The notes below the pieces were generated by a model. It was not told the origin of the DNA and did not search any database. It was given only the letters and a program-made list of their open reading frames with translations. A stretch of 64,000 bases of DNA from Aeriscardovia sp. (GTDB lineage Bacteria > Actinomycetota > Actinomycetes > Actinomycetales > Bifidobacteriaceae): NCBI GenBank assembly GCA_017965665.1, contig JAGCPN010000003.1:62001-126000 (forward strand), read 5' to 3'. Positions 7,668-16,716 of this stretch are shown in pieces. How positions within the stretch are numbered: position 1 is the first letter of the stretch; each line of letters opens with the position of its first letter. The position numbers and the translations under genes were made by a program.

Positions 7668-8351
7668 ATGGATATTTCCCAGCTCAAAAGAGAGGCGGGC
7701 GTTAAGGCCTGCCAAATGGTCGAAGACGGCATGACCCTCGGCGTGGGGACCGGATCCACCGTGGCCTACTTCATAGAGGAACTCGGGCGCAGGCACAGGG
7801 AAGAAGGCCTCTGCGCGCACTGCGTCCCCACTTCCATAAGGTCCGCCGAGGCGCTCAGGAAGGCCGGAATGGAAGTGTGCGACATAGACAAAGTCGGCAG
7901 GATCGACCTCACTGTGGACGGGGCCGACGCGGTGGACCCCGATCTGAACGGCCTGAAGGGCCTGGGCGGGGCACTTCTTTGGGAAAAGATAGTGGCTGAA
8001 AACACCGACCACTACGTGTGGATAGTGGACGAAAGAAAGCTCGTCCCCTCCCTGCGCGGAAAGGTGTGCCTGGAGGTCGTAAAGTTCGGATCCGGCAGGC
8101 TGCTAAAGGAGCTCGAAGAGTGCGGCCTCAACCCCTCTTTCAAGCAGGGCGAAAACGGGCCCGCCCTCACCGACAGCTCCAACTACCTAATAGAGCTGGA
8201 TTTGGGAGAAATCAAAGACCCTGCCTTCCTGGCCACCGACCTTAAGCAGAGGACCGGGGTAATAGAGCACGGGATGTTTTTGGGGATGGTCGACGAAGTG
8301 ATCGTGGCCCGGGAAAACGGAGTTGAAATTATAAAAAAAGCCATCGCTTAA
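7668..8351 (+). CDS. rpiA: Ribose-5-phosphate isomerase A
   Basis: Interconverts ribose 5-phosphate and ribulose 5-phosphate in the pentose phosphate pathway, which feeds nucleotide synthesis and the bifid shunt if this is a bifidobacterium. The phosphate-binding GTGSTV is near residue 27, the catalytic-site motif VDGADAVDPD near 83 (usual form DGADEVD), followed by LKGLGGALLWEKI with the conserved Lys and Glu. At 227 residues it is full length. ATG 7668 is preceded by GAGAGGA and starts one base after the Nudix-RNase HI stop. The stop codon lies inside the hairpin that terminates the opposite bS22 gene. Confidence 0.95.
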   Translation: MDISQLKREAGVKACQMVEDGMTLGVGTGSTVAYFIEELGRRHREEGLCAHCVPTSIRSAEALRKAGMEVCDIDKVGRIDLTVDGADAVDPDLNGLKGLGGALLWEKIVAENTDHYVWIVDERKLVPSLRGKVCLEVVKFGSGRLLKELEECGLNPSFKQGENGPALTDSSNYLIELDLGEIKDPAFLATDLKQRTGVIEHGMFLGMVDEVIVARENGVEIIKKAIA

Positions 8352-8363
8352 AGGGGATGGCTT
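8333..8363 (-). terminator. Intrinsic terminator of the bS22 gene
   Basis: On the minus strand AAGCCATC pairs with GATGGCTT (8338-8345 with 8356-8363), an 8-bp stem with a 10-base loop, followed by a run of T residues. The stem lies across the rpiA stop codon on the other strand, and no T-run follows in the plus direction. Confidence 0.8.
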
Positions 8364-8368
8364 GAAAA

Positions 8369-8458
8369 CTACTTGCGCTGATGCCTGGTCTTCCTCAGCA
8401 TTTTGCGATGCTTCTTTTTGCTCATTCTCTTGCGGCGCTTCTTAATTACAGACCCCAT
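8369..8458 (-). CDS. 30S ribosomal protein bS22 (AURKAIP1/COX24 domain)
   Basis: A 29-codon gene on the minus strand whose product starts MGSVIKKRRKRMSKKK and ends RKTRHQRK. This is the tiny arginine/lysine-rich protein bS22 seen in mycobacterial 30S subunits and annotated in most actinomycetes as an AURKAIP1/COX24-domain protein. The ATG at 8458 has an excellent ribosome site, AAGGAGGG, a few bases upstream, and a T-run terminator follows within 10 bases, so it is a complete single-gene unit. Confidence 0.93.
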   Translation of the reverse strand: MGSVIKKRRKRMSKKKHRKMLRKTRHQRK

Positions 8459-8511
8459 TTTTCCCTCCTTGTAAAGACAATAAACGCTGTAATGCTAATC
8501 CTAGCATAAGA

Positions 8512-9126
8512 CTAGAACGGGAAGTCCCTCCAGAAAGACTGGGCGCTCTTGCCTGGCCCCGTGGCTTCAAAGACGCAGGTGGAGTTCTGCCAGAGGGCGA
8601 CAGACTGGGAGGGCTTGTCCTGCTCTTTTACTTCGTAACTCCCGGTCTGGGTCCCGTTGACGGTGACTTTGCCAGAAGAGAGGGAAGTTCCCTGAAGGGC
8701 GGAAGACAGGGAGGAGTACTCGCCTGCGGCGTTGCCCGCCAGGGGCCACTGCGCCGCAAGGAGGGTGACGTCGTCCTGCCCGTCGTCATAGGTCACCACC
8801 CATTCCTCTATGGGGTAGCCCTTCTGCCAGGCGGTGGCGGGCTTGACGGAGACGCGGGCGTAGCTCCCCACGTAGTCCGGCATGGCCTGTTCTAGCTTGC
8901 TGGCCCCCTGGGGGAGGGGGACGTACTTTACGGTCCTGGCCGGGGCGGCCTGGGAAGTTTGGGAAGTTTGGGCGGAGGCCGCGGGAGCGGCTTCGGGCTT
9001 TTTGTGGGCCCATCCGGGCCATATGAAGGCGGATATGAGCACCAGGATCGCGGCCACCACTATCACGATTACGATTCTGGCGCCCATGTGCTCCCTGGGA
9101 TCGGGCCTGTTTTGACTAGTTTCCAT
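8512..9126 (-). CDS. Single-span membrane-anchored protein of unknown function
   Basis: About 204 residues from the chosen ATG at 9126, which begins METSQNRPDPREHMG; an in-frame start at 9165 adds 13 residues but has no ribosome site. A short basic cytoplasmic end is followed by one hydrophobic span (IVIVIVVAAILVLISAFIW), an Ala/Gln/Ser-rich linker with AQTSQTSQ, and an exported domain of about 140 residues with mixed strands and one cysteine (NSTCVFEATG). The C-terminal region containing SYEVKEQDKPSQSVALWQN looks like a globular extracytoplasmic domain. No family recognised. It sits between bS22 and the divergent radA. Confidence 0.65.
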   Translation of the reverse strand: METSQNRPDPREHMGARIVIVIVVAAILVLISAFIWPGWAHKKPEAAPAASAQTSQTSQAAPARTVKYVPLPQGASKLEQAMPDYVGSYARVSVKPATAWQKGYPIEEWVVTYDDGQDDVTLLAAQWPLAGNAAGEYSSLSSALQGTSLSSGKVTVNGTQTGSYEVKEQDKPSQSVALWQNSTCVFEATGPGKSAQSFWRDFPF

Positions 9127-9260
9127 ATTTTTCTTCCAGAGGGCCCTCCACGCCCGGCTTTGCAAAATCCACGGCGCCCTTTCCAGATCGGCTCTGCCTT
9201 TGGGCTTATAATGACTTTTCCCATTCTAATAAGGGGATTTGAAATCTATCAGGGAGGCAA

Positions 9261-10586
9261 ATGAAAAAGTGGTCCTGCGCCCGATGCGGGTGGGAGAGCT
9301 CGAAGTGGTACGGCAGATGCCCCGAGTGCGGGAACTGGAATCTGGAAGAAAAGGAAGTGTCTGCGGCGCAGGGAAAGGCCCAGGCGCAGCCTTCCTGCCA
9401 GGTCTTGCCCTCCACTTCCCTTCAGGCCCAAAAGGAAGAGAGGATCCCCACGGGGTTCGGAGAGCTCGACAGGGTTCTGGGGGGAGGGATCGTACCGGGT
9501 TCCGCCATACTCCTGGCGGGGGAGCCCGGGATAGGCAAATCCACCATCCTCCTTCAGGCCTCCTCCAGGATTTCCAGGCAGGGGCGCAAAGTCCTCTACG
9601 TCTCCGCCGAAGAATCCTGCTCCCAGGTGGCCGCGAGGATGGAGCGGGTCAAAGCCTTCTCCCCTTCCCTCTTTGTGACTTCCACCAGGGACGTGGACGA
9701 GGCGGTGGCGGCGGCCGAAAAGCTTTCCCCGGACCTGGCAGTCTTCGATTCCATCCAGGCCCTCTCCTTTCCCGGATCCGGGGGGTCGGCCTCACAGATA
9801 AGGGAAGCCAGCTCGAAAATAATCGAGTTTTCCAAAAGGAGCGGCACGGCCTCCCTGATCGTGGGGCACGTCACCAAAGACGGGGCTATAGCGGGGCCCA
9901 GGACCATGGAGCACCTGGTGGACGTAGTTTGCCAGTTTGAGGGAGAGATGCACACGTCCCTCAGGATTGTAAGGTCGGTCAAGAACCGGTTCGGATCCAC
10001 AGATGAAATAGGGTGCTTTGAGATGAAGGGGGAAGGGGTGGAGGAAGTTACCGACCCCTACGGCATCTTTTTGGCCCGGGGCGAGAGCCCGGCCCCCGGA
10101 AAGTGCGTGGCGCTGGCCATGGAGGGAAAGCGGTGCCTGCCCTTGGAGATAGAGGCCCTCTGCGCGCCGAGGCTGCGCGGGGAAAGCAGCCAGAGGGCCG
10201 TAAACGGCCTCGACTACAGCAGGGTGGCCATGATCGCGGCGGCCCTCCAGCAGCACGCCAAGATATACCTGTCGGGAAGAGATCTGTACCTCTCCACAAT
10301 CGCCGGCGCCAAGACGCGGGAGCCCGCATCGGATCTGGCCATAGCCCTCGCCCTCGCCTCCTCCTTCAAAAACTCCCCCCTTCCGGGGGTGGCGGCCATT
10401 GGAGAAGTGTCGCTTACGGGGCGCATAAGGCCTGTGGGCATGATGGAGCAGAGGCTGGAGACGGCAGAGAGGATGGGGTTTAAGGCGGCAGTCGTGCCTG
10501 CGGCGCAGAAGGATCTGAAAGAGAGGGGGGAAATTTCCCTCTTCAGAGTCGATAATTTAAACGATATCCTTCAGCTTCTAAGGTAG
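9261..10586 (+). CDS. radA: DNA repair protein RadA (Sms)
   Basis: RecA-like branch-migration ATPase that processes recombination intermediates. The N-terminal zinc finger has C6, C9, C20 and C23. Walker A GEPGIGKST is at residues 87-95, the RadA-specific KNRFG at 241-245, and a C-terminal Lon-protease-like domain follows (from ESPAPGKCVALAMEGKR). The 441-residue length is typical. ATG 9261 is preceded by GGGAGG. It heads a three-gene run with trmL (7-base gap) and a small gene overlapping trmL. Confidence 0.96.
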   Translation: MKKWSCARCGWESSKWYGRCPECGNWNLEEKEVSAAQGKAQAQPSCQVLPSTSLQAQKEERIPTGFGELDRVLGGGIVPGSAILLAGEPGIGKSTILLQASSRISRQGRKVLYVSAEESCSQVAARMERVKAFSPSLFVTSTRDVDEAVAAAEKLSPDLAVFDSIQALSFPGSGGSASQIREASSKIIEFSKRSGTASLIVGHVTKDGAIAGPRTMEHLVDVVCQFEGEMHTSLRIVRSVKNRFGSTDEIGCFEMKGEGVEEVTDPYGIFLARGESPAPGKCVALAMEGKRCLPLEIEALCAPRLRGESSQRAVNGLDYSRVAMIAAALQQHAKIYLSGRDLYLSTIAGAKTREPASDLAIALALASSFKNSPLPGVAAIGEVSLTGRIRPVGMMEQRLETAERMGFKAAVVPAAQKDLKERGEISLFRVDNLNDILQLLR

Positions 10587-10593
10587 TGAAAAG

Positions 10594-11208
10594 ATGGAAG
10601 AAAAGCCTGAAACTTTCGAATACGGCTACAGGAGGAAGGACTACGGCCCCGACGAGCTCGTGACCGACGAGCACGGAAACCCCATAAGCCTCGCCCAAGC
10701 CCTTCCGACCGAAGAGGAGATAAGGTCCTACAAAACCCTCATCCCCCAGATATGCTTTTACTCCCCCCGGATTCCGGGCAACACCGGATCGGCGATAAGG
10801 CTGTGCGCGGTGACGGGGACCCTCCTGCATCTTATAGAGCCCCTGGGGTTCGATTTAAAGGATACAAAGCTGCGCCGGGCCGGGCTCGACTACCACGACA
10901 TGACTCACGTCATAATCCACCCCTCTTTTGAAGAGATGGCTTCTTTCTGCAAGGGAAGGATCATAGCCTTTACGGCCTCGGCCACAAAGTTCTACACCGA
11001 GGTCTCCTACCGCCCCACCGACATCCTCCTGTTCGGCCCGGAGCCGGGCGACATACCCGACCCCATGGAAATAATGGATTCGGAGAGGGTCTGCGAAAAA
11101 GTGAAGATCCCCATGCTCCCCTCCAGGCGGAGCCTCAACCTCGCTTCCTGCGCAGCCCTGGCCGTCTATGAAGCCTGGAGGCAGAAGGGGTTTGAAGGGG
11201 GAAGATGA
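10594..11208 (+). CDS. trmL: tRNA (cytidine(34)-2'-O)-methyltransferase TrmL
   Basis: SPOUT methyltransferase that 2'-O-methylates the wobble base of tRNA-Leu isoacceptors, using S-adenosylmethionine through the C-terminal knot. Family motifs are clear: CFYSPRIPGNTGSAIRLCA, LIEPLGFDLKDTKLRRAGLDYH, LLFGPEPGDIP and IPMLPSRRSLNLASCAALAVYEAWRQ. It carries about 50 extra N-terminal residues (acidic, with YRRKDYGPDELVTDEHG) not found in short TrmL proteins. ATG 10594 follows radA by 7 bases. The stop overlaps the next gene by four bases (ATGA). Confidence 0.9.
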   Translation: MEEKPETFEYGYRRKDYGPDELVTDEHGNPISLAQALPTEEEIRSYKTLIPQICFYSPRIPGNTGSAIRLCAVTGTLLHLIEPLGFDLKDTKLRRAGLDYHDMTHVIIHPSFEEMASFCKGRIIAFTASATKFYTEVSYRPTDILLFGPEPGDIPDPMEIMDSERVCEKVKIPMLPSRRSLNLASCAALAVYEAWRQKGFEGGR

Positions 11209-11474
11209 GCGAAAAAGACGACCCGCTCTCCCTGGCCAAATCCCTGGCTGAGTCGGGAAGCGAAGTCATAATGGAGATTTTAAGCCTGGGACTGCAGGCG
11301 AAAAGGGCCAGGGACGGCGGAGTGAAAAAAGGATCCAAAATCCACCCCGTCTCCCTTCCCGACCCCCTCTGGGCCTTTATACAAAAAGAAGCCAGGAGCC
11401 GGGGGATAACTCCCTCAGACTGGCTTGCCGACGCGGCCTATTCCTATATTTTCAAATCATCCGAAGATCAGTAG
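11205..11474 (+). CDS. Small protein, possible ribbon-helix-helix fold
   Basis: An 89-residue protein translationally coupled to trmL through an ATGA overlap. The C-terminal half (HPVSLPDPLWAFIQKEARSRGITPSDWLADAAYSYI) has the pattern strand, helix, turn, helix of ribbon-helix-helix DNA-binding proteins, with VSLP as the strand. The N-terminal half is probably helical, with no motif. The ribbon-helix-helix call is a pattern judgement only. Its stop overlaps the convergent permease gene by 7 bases. Confidence 0.6.
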   Translation: MSEKDDPLSLAKSLAESGSEVIMEILSLGLQAKRARDGGVKKGSKIHPVSLPDPLWAFIQKEARSRGITPSDWLADAAYSYIFKSSEDQ

Positions 11475-13081
11475 CCCGAATCCCTGTACTGGTCCGAGCG
11501 CGTGACTACGTGCTCCTCGCCGTTGTCGTCTTTCACGTACTGCACCAGGCGCCCGTTTACGTCGCGCACTCCTTCCCTCGCCCTGGCGGCATCCACCGCC
11601 TGCTGCATGATGGAGGGCACCCTTCGCCACATCAGCCTGAAGTGCATGACCTTGATCGAAGTGGGGTCGGCCCCCCTAAGGTAGCGGCGCCTGAAGGAGG
11701 GAACTATGACCGCCACCAGCATTATCAGCAGGAACGAGTAAGTGAGGATCAAAACGAAGCTCGTCCCCTGAGAAGGCGGAAGGGCGGTGGTGGGGATAAA
11801 GGAGACGACGAAGGCGAAGATCGAGCAGATGAACCCGCATGCCCCCACTATGGTCTTTCCCACTATTCCGCCCGGGACGTTGTAGGTCCTGGGCAGATCC
11901 TTGTACTTGAATATGAGCTTGAAGTAGGAAAGGTACATCAAGAAGTAGCACACCAGGTACACGAGCGAAGTGAGGGTGGTGGCTATCAGGAAGGACATAT
12001 TCCCGCTGCTGGCGTCGAAAGTGAGGACGGCGGCCCAAAGGAGGGTGCAGATGAACTGCACCAAGAGCATGTGGGTGGCGACGCCGTAGCGGTTCTCGTG
12101 GTTTATCCACTTGGGCATGAGGCCGTACTGGGCGCTGTCTTCCAGGCCCTTGCTGGGGCCTACGACCCAAGAGCCGATCTCAGCTACGATTCCCAGGGCC
12201 ATCAGCACGCTGAACACCCCCGCTATCCAGGTGAGGTGGGGGTTGAAGTGGCCGATGAGGGCGTAGAGGGCCTGATACATCCCGGCGTCCATGGAGAGGA
12301 CCTTGGGGGAGACCGCCACGGCCACGCTCATTCCGCCCAGAGAATCCATCACGATCGCTATCACAAACATCATGAACATCGTGAGGGGGTAGTTCCTGCT
12401 GGGGTTTTCCACTTCGTCTATATGGGTGCCGCTGGCTTCAATGCCGGCATACATCAGTATGAAGGTGGCAAAAATCGTCAGGGTGCCCAGCTGGCGGAAG
12501 TCTGGGAAGAAGGTGTGGGGGGAGACGTCGATATAGAGGTGGTTTCCCTGGCCCATGTAGATGAGGGCCAGGATGAATAGAAGGAAGCCCGGAATGAACA
12601 CGCCGAGGAAGAAGCCGATTTTGGCAATTCTGGCAGTCTGCTTGGTGCCGTGGAGCTGGAGGATGTTGACCAGCGCAAAGAGCCCTATGACGCAGAAGAA
12701 CTTGCAGGTCGGGTTGTTGTTGATGACCCCCCAGCCGAAAGTGTCTGCGAACATGCCGATGACGAAGTAGCACATTGTCACGTACCCTATCGTCACTTCA
12801 AACCATTGGCAGAAGAGCGCGATGTATCCGAGGCGCTCGGAGTGGAGGGCGTTTCCCACCCATCCGAAGACACCGCCTTCGCTCCAGCCCTGCACGGAGG
12901 CCATCTCGGCGGAAATAAGGGCGGTGGGAAGGAACCAGAAAACGCCGCCTATGATAGAGAAGAATACACAAGCAAATCCAGCCGTAGCCAAGCTTGGGAA
13001 CTCATAGACGGTCATAACCATGGAAGCCGTCATGGAGAAGAAACCAAAAAGCGTCAGCTTTTTCTTCAGTTGAGCATTCAT
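11468..13081 (-). CDS. APC-superfamily amino acid antiporter (GadC-like)
   Basis: A 537-residue integral membrane protein with about 12 spans, of the amino acid-polyamine-organocation superfamily. The overall look is nearest the glutamate:GABA antiporter group. TM1 has SMTASMVMTVYEFPSLATAG, TM6 region FATFILMYAGIEASGTHIDEVENPSRNYP contains the conserved GIEASG(x)HxxEV signature, and a charged C-terminal tail of about 60 residues follows the last span. The substrate cannot be told from sequence; glutamate/GABA exchange for acid resistance is one possibility. ATG 13081 has AAAGGA 11 bases upstream. It is a single gene converging on the radA operon. Confidence 0.8.
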   Translation of the reverse strand: MNAQLKKKLTLFGFFSMTASMVMTVYEFPSLATAGFACVFFSIIGGVFWFLPTALISAEMASVQGWSEGGVFGWVGNALHSERLGYIALFCQWFEVTIGYVTMCYFVIGMFADTFGWGVINNNPTCKFFCVIGLFALVNILQLHGTKQTARIAKIGFFLGVFIPGFLLFILALIYMGQGNHLYIDVSPHTFFPDFRQLGTLTIFATFILMYAGIEASGTHIDEVENPSRNYPLTMFMMFVIAIVMDSLGGMSVAVAVSPKVLSMDAGMYQALYALIGHFNPHLTWIAGVFSVLMALGIVAEIGSWVVGPSKGLEDSAQYGLMPKWINHENRYGVATHMLLVQFICTLLWAAVLTFDASSGNMSFLIATTLTSLVYLVCYFLMYLSYFKLIFKYKDLPRTYNVPGGIVGKTIVGACGFICSIFAFVVSFIPTTALPPSQGTSFVLILTYSFLLIMLVAVIVPSFRRRYLRGADPTSIKVMHFRLMWRRVPSIMQQAVDAARAREGVRDVNGRLVQYVKDDNGEEHVVTRSDQYRDSGY

Positions 13082-13261
13082 TAACTAAAATTTCCTTTAA
13101 TCGTTAAACTGAGTACCCGGCGCTGAGAGCCGCCTTCTACCTTGCAAAAGGTAACAAATCTCTCATAATATGCATTTTTCAATTTTTTTCAATACTCTGT
13201 TTTTGCATGAGAACCTTACAAATATGAGAGCTGTTAGGGGTGTGAACGTAAAATAAAGCGT
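13082..13261. promoter_or_regulatory. Divergent intergenic region between permease and PBP genes
   Basis: One hundred and eighty bases, A+T-rich. On the permease side it holds a stem-like ACCTTGCAAAAGGT (inverted repeat) and GGCGCTGAGAGCC near 13120-13150. Near the PBP start there is a T-rich tract and CATGAGAACCTTACAAATATGAGAGC, with the repeat ATGAGA. I recognise no known riboswitch class, and no promoter could be fixed with confidence. The PBP start has no obvious ribosome site. Confidence 0.35.
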
Positions 13262-15499
13262 ATGAGAGACAATCGCCCTCAAGACCCGACCGCGAAGCCT
13301 GCCAGGAGGGTCGTAGCCCTTTTAATCGCCTATTTCGTGCTGTGCATAGCGGGCGGAGTGACGATGACGGGCTTCTTTGCGCCCGCTTTGGTGGACATAA
13401 GCAAAACTGTGAGCAAGTCCTCCTTCTCGCTGCAGGGGGAAAACGTCAGCCTGAACCTGACAGAGCTCCCTCAGCAGTCCAGGATGTATTCTTCCGACGG
13501 ACAGCTCATAGCCCAGTTCTATACGCAAAACCGCATAGTTGTCGCGCTTAAAAACATTTCCCCTTGGATGCAGAAGGCCATGGTCGCTAGGGAGGACCAC
13601 AATTTCCTGACCGAGACCGGCATAGATCCCAAGGGTATAGCCAGGGCGTTTGTGGAGACCTTCATTAAAAGGGGCCCCAGGGAGGGCGGATCCACCCTCA
13701 CCCAGCAATACGTCAAAAACGCCCTTATAGACGAAGCAATGAAGGAGAACGATCCGATAGCGGCATATCACGCCCGGGCCGACACCATCACAAGGAAGCT
13801 AAGGGAAATGCTCATAGCCCAGGAGCTAAACGAGCATTACAACAAGGCCGAAATCCTGCAGGGCTACCTCAACATCGCCCAGTACGGGGTAAACATCTAC
13901 GGCGTGGAAGTGGCAGCTGAGTCGTACTTCGGAATACACGCAAACCAGTTAGATCTCAGCCAGTCGGCCCTTATAGCCTCCATCACGAAGGATCCTGCGG
14001 CCTACGATCCCCTCTACCACCCCGAAGTGGCCCAGCAGCAGAGGAATATAGTCCTCCAGCAGATGGTGCAGTACGGATTTGCGACCAAGGCGGAGGCGGA
14101 TGCGGCGGAAGCGATACCGGTCAAGAGCATGCTCCATCCCAAAACTTACCCCATAGGATGCAATGACATCGGCGTCATGGGGTACGCATGCGACTACACC
14201 GTCCGTGACATCCTCATGGACACCCAGCTGGGATCGACCGTGGAAGACAGAAGGCAGCTGCTCTATGAAGGCGGCCTCAAGATCTACACCACCTTCAGCG
14301 AGACGGCCGAGCAGGCCGCCTACAACGCCGAGACCAAGTACATCTCCCCGAAAAATCCCCAGGGAATGATAATTGCCATGGCTTCAGTTCAGCCGGGGAC
14401 CGGCAAGATCATCGAGATACAGCAAAATAAGACCTACAACGTGGACGGCAACGCCGGACCGCAGTACACGGCCCTGGACTACTCCGTAGACCAGGCAGAG
14501 GGCGGAGGCACGGGATTTGGAATAGGCTCGTCCTTCAAGCCCATAAATATGGTGGCCTGGCTCCAGGCGGGGCATAAGATTACCCAGGAGCTCGACACCT
14601 ATACGGTATACCCCGTAAATTCCATTCCCTGCGCCCAGAAGACCGGCGCCATGTGGAACCTGACCAACGCTGAGGGCGGCACCCTGACGCCCGAATCGCC
14701 CCTTCACGCACTCATCTGGTCCCACAACACACCGCAGGCCTCCATGGCCCAAATCATCGGGCTGTGTGCAATAGCTAACGCCGCAACGGAGTTGGGATAC
14801 CATAACGCGGCCACGGCCACGAGCAACATCCACGACACCATCACCCCGACTATGATCATCGGCGTCCTCGGGGTCTCCCCGCTTACCATGGCCAACGTCT
14901 ACGCCACGATCGCCGCCAACGGGGTGGAGTGCACGCCCATCGCAATCGACAAGATCATCAACTCTGACGGACAGAGCCTTCCGGTGCCTCCCGCTTACTG
15001 CCACCAGGCTATAAGCAAGGAAGTGGCTAATACAGTGGCGTATGCCATGAACCTCGACATCACCAAGGGAATAGCCGACCTGGAACAGATACCCGGAAGA
15101 AAGACCTTCGGAAAGTCCGGGACGAACCAGGACGGCTCTCTGGCCGACGGGGCCTTCGTGCCGCAAATGGCTACATTCACCATTTCGGCCCAGCCTCAGC
15201 ACCCCAGCCAGCTTCCCGAGTGCATAACCGGAAACTCCCTGGTCTGGTCTGCCACCAGCGGCCCCGGAACATATTGCGAAAGCCAATGGTACGGAGAGAT
15301 GTACTTAATCCGTTCGCTGGAAGACTATATGTCGACATACCTGAGCGAAGCCAAGATACCGGTGGACAACAACTATGGAACTCCGGATCCGAATATGGTA
15401 GATCTCCCGCTGGCCTCCAACCAGTGGGAGGACCAGGGCGAGAACCTGTTCGGAACTCACGTGGCGCCTATGACTCCTGTAGATCCATGGGGACAGTGA
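13262..15499 (+). CDS. Class A penicillin-binding protein (bifunctional glycosyltransferase/transpeptidase)
   Basis: Polymerises lipid II and cross-links peptidoglycan outside the membrane. One N-terminal membrane span (residues 17-38) precedes the GT51 domain with catalytic E111 in AREDHNF and the motif EGGSTLTQQYVKN at 141-153. The transpeptidase domain has SSFKP with nucleophile S423 and K426, SHNTP as the second motif, and GKSGTNQD as the KTG-type box near 618. The C-terminal 130 residues are Pro/Asn-rich with LPECITGNSLVW and four cysteines, and end without PASTA repeats. At 745 residues it is normal for actinobacterial PonA-like proteins. Monocistronic, with its own terminator. Confidence 0.94.
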   Translation: MRDNRPQDPTAKPARRVVALLIAYFVLCIAGGVTMTGFFAPALVDISKTVSKSSFSLQGENVSLNLTELPQQSRMYSSDGQLIAQFYTQNRIVVALKNISPWMQKAMVAREDHNFLTETGIDPKGIARAFVETFIKRGPREGGSTLTQQYVKNALIDEAMKENDPIAAYHARADTITRKLREMLIAQELNEHYNKAEILQGYLNIAQYGVNIYGVEVAAESYFGIHANQLDLSQSALIASITKDPAAYDPLYHPEVAQQQRNIVLQQMVQYGFATKAEADAAEAIPVKSMLHPKTYPIGCNDIGVMGYACDYTVRDILMDTQLGSTVEDRRQLLYEGGLKIYTTFSETAEQAAYNAETKYISPKNPQGMIIAMASVQPGTGKIIEIQQNKTYNVDGNAGPQYTALDYSVDQAEGGGTGFGIGSSFKPINMVAWLQAGHKITQELDTYTVYPVNSIPCAQKTGAMWNLTNAEGGTLTPESPLHALIWSHNTPQASMAQIIGLCAIANAATELGYHNAATATSNIHDTITPTMIIGVLGVSPLTMANVYATIAANGVECTPIAIDKIINSDGQSLPVPPAYCHQAISKEVANTVAYAMNLDITKGIADLEQIPGRKTFGKSGTNQDGSLADGAFVPQMATFTISAQPQHPSQLPECITGNSLVWSATSGPGTYCESQWYGEMYLIRSLEDYMSTYLSEAKIPVDNNYGTPDPNMVDLPLASNQWEDQGENLFGTHVAPMTPVDPWGQ

Positions 15500-15514
15500 T
15501 CTTCTGCTTCCTCT

Positions 15515-15548
15515 AGACCGCTGCGGAAATTTCCGCAGCGGTCTTTTT
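15515..15548 (+). terminator. Intrinsic terminator of the PBP gene
   Basis: Perfect inverted repeat AGACCGCTGCGGAAA/TTTCCGCAGCGGTCT (15515-15544) followed by TTTT. The core CGGAAATTTCCG is also found in the terminator at 37362, so it may be a favoured terminator core in this genome. Confidence 0.94.
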
Positions 15549-15912
15549 ATTCAAAGTGCAATATCCCTCAGGCCTTATTGCCTCAGAAGCGTCAGTAATG
15601 AAAGCTTTATTCATGTCTAACGCAAAGCGCCATGAAGAGCCAGATTCTGCAAATTCATAGTTTATGATCGCAATCACTGATAAAAATGCGCTGCATTATT
15701 AATTCAATATTTTAACTTACACAAATTTGCACAAGACTATTTAAATCAAAAAATTTGGACCATAAGAAACGTATTAGGAAATCTTTATTAAATTGCCTTC
15801 ATGGCTGAAAACCAGTTCCATGACAACAAAAATATCTCTACCGCAATATGAGGATCTTTGTCTGTATCCCAGTTATTACAGAAACTCTTCACATACAGAC
15901 CGCAAAAGCAAC
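15549..15912. other. A+T-rich intergenic region
   Basis: About 360 bases between the PBP terminator and the stop of trmB, much richer in A+T than its flanks. I find no ribosome site with an open frame of note, no tRNA and no strong hairpin. The direct trinucleotide patterns and runs such as AAAAAATTTGG look like decayed DNA. It marks the junction of two convergent units. Confidence 0.5.
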
Positions 15913-16716
15913 TTAAATCTTTTTATAGTCAAAATCATAAATTTTGCTGCCCGCTTCAATCCCCTTCTTTTCAAAACTGGTGAGGGTTCTGTCTTCAAAC
16001 CTTTCAGCCTGAAAGAACTTCCCTTGAGGAGCCGAAGCCTGAAGATCCCGGTTGCCCTTTCCAAAGTGCGTGAGAGGGAGCTCTACAGCAACACTCCCCA
16101 TATTTTCAAGCCCCGGAAAGGCATCCAGGACTTCGTGGATCTGGAGGGCGTAGTCGCTGTCGTCGGTGGCGATCCTCCAGTGCCCTCCGGGAACCAATGC
16201 AGAGGCGACCCGAGGGGCGAAATCTTCGGATATGAGCCTGCGCCTGTGGTGCTTCATCTTGGGCCAGGGATCCGGAAAGAAACTCCACACCTCGAATACC
16301 GAATTAGGAATGAGGTTGGAAGAGAAGAAGCGGAAGGCGTCCGCCTGAAGAATCCTGGCGTTTTCAATGCCGCGCGCCTTGAGCCGCCTGACGGTGTGGG
16401 CTATTCCCTGGGGAAAGACTTCCAGGGCCAGAAAATTCAGATTCTTAAAGCGTGAAGCCGCCCATTCGACCTGCTCGCCCTGCCCGCTGCCAATCTCTAT
16501 CACGAGCGGATTCAGATTCCCCCAGATTTCCCTCCTCCTGAAGGCATCCAGTTTGAAGGAGGGGTCAGGGGCGAACTTTTCTTTTGCGGGAGGAGAAAGA
16601 AGAATCTTCCCCGCATTACGGAGAATTTTTTCCTCCCTTTCGCCCGGCTTTGAAGACCTTAAAACAAAGGAAGGCCTTTTCTGGAAAACTCCCCATCCAG
16701 CCCTTTTATCTTCCAC
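15913..16716 (-). CDS. trmB: tRNA (guanine-N7-)-methyltransferase TrmB
   Basis: Methylates N7 of guanosine 46 in tRNA with S-adenosylmethionine. The SAM-binding motif PLVIEIGSGQGEQVEWAA and the family hallmark FFPDPWPKMKHHRRRLI are both present, and the C-terminal motif LTSFEKKGIEAGSKIYDF is typical. The longest open frame runs to 16800, but that would put 141 bases inside rnhB. GTG 16716 (residues VEDKRAGWG...) gives a 58-base overlap and keeps the conserved N-terminal RPSFVLRSS, so I chose it; no good ribosome site supports either. It is the last gene of the rplS operon. Confidence 0.9.
   Translation of the reverse strand: MEDKRAGWGVFQKRPSFVLRSSKPGEREEKILRNAGKILLSPPAKEKFAPDPSFKLDAFRRREIWGNLNPLVIEIGSGQGEQVEWAASRFKNLNFLALEVFPQGIAHTVRRLKARGIENARILQADAFRFFSSNLIPNSVFEVWSFFPDPWPKMKHHRRRLISEDFAPRVASALVPGGHWRIATDDSDYALQIHEVLDAFPGLENMGSVAVELPLTHFGKGNRDLQASAPQGKFFQAERFEDRTLTSFEKKGIEAGSKIYDFDYKKI

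Noticed and set aside
11510-12580. Long plus-strand open frame opposite the GadC-like antiporter (356 codons)
   Set aside because: Shadow of the antiporter's G+C-rich codons: composition is His/Gly/Asp-rich low complexity, with no family resemblance or ribosome site.
13082-13261. Riboswitch upstream of the amino acid antiporter
   Set aside because: Small inverted repeats exist but none fits a riboswitch class I know, and pairing is weak.
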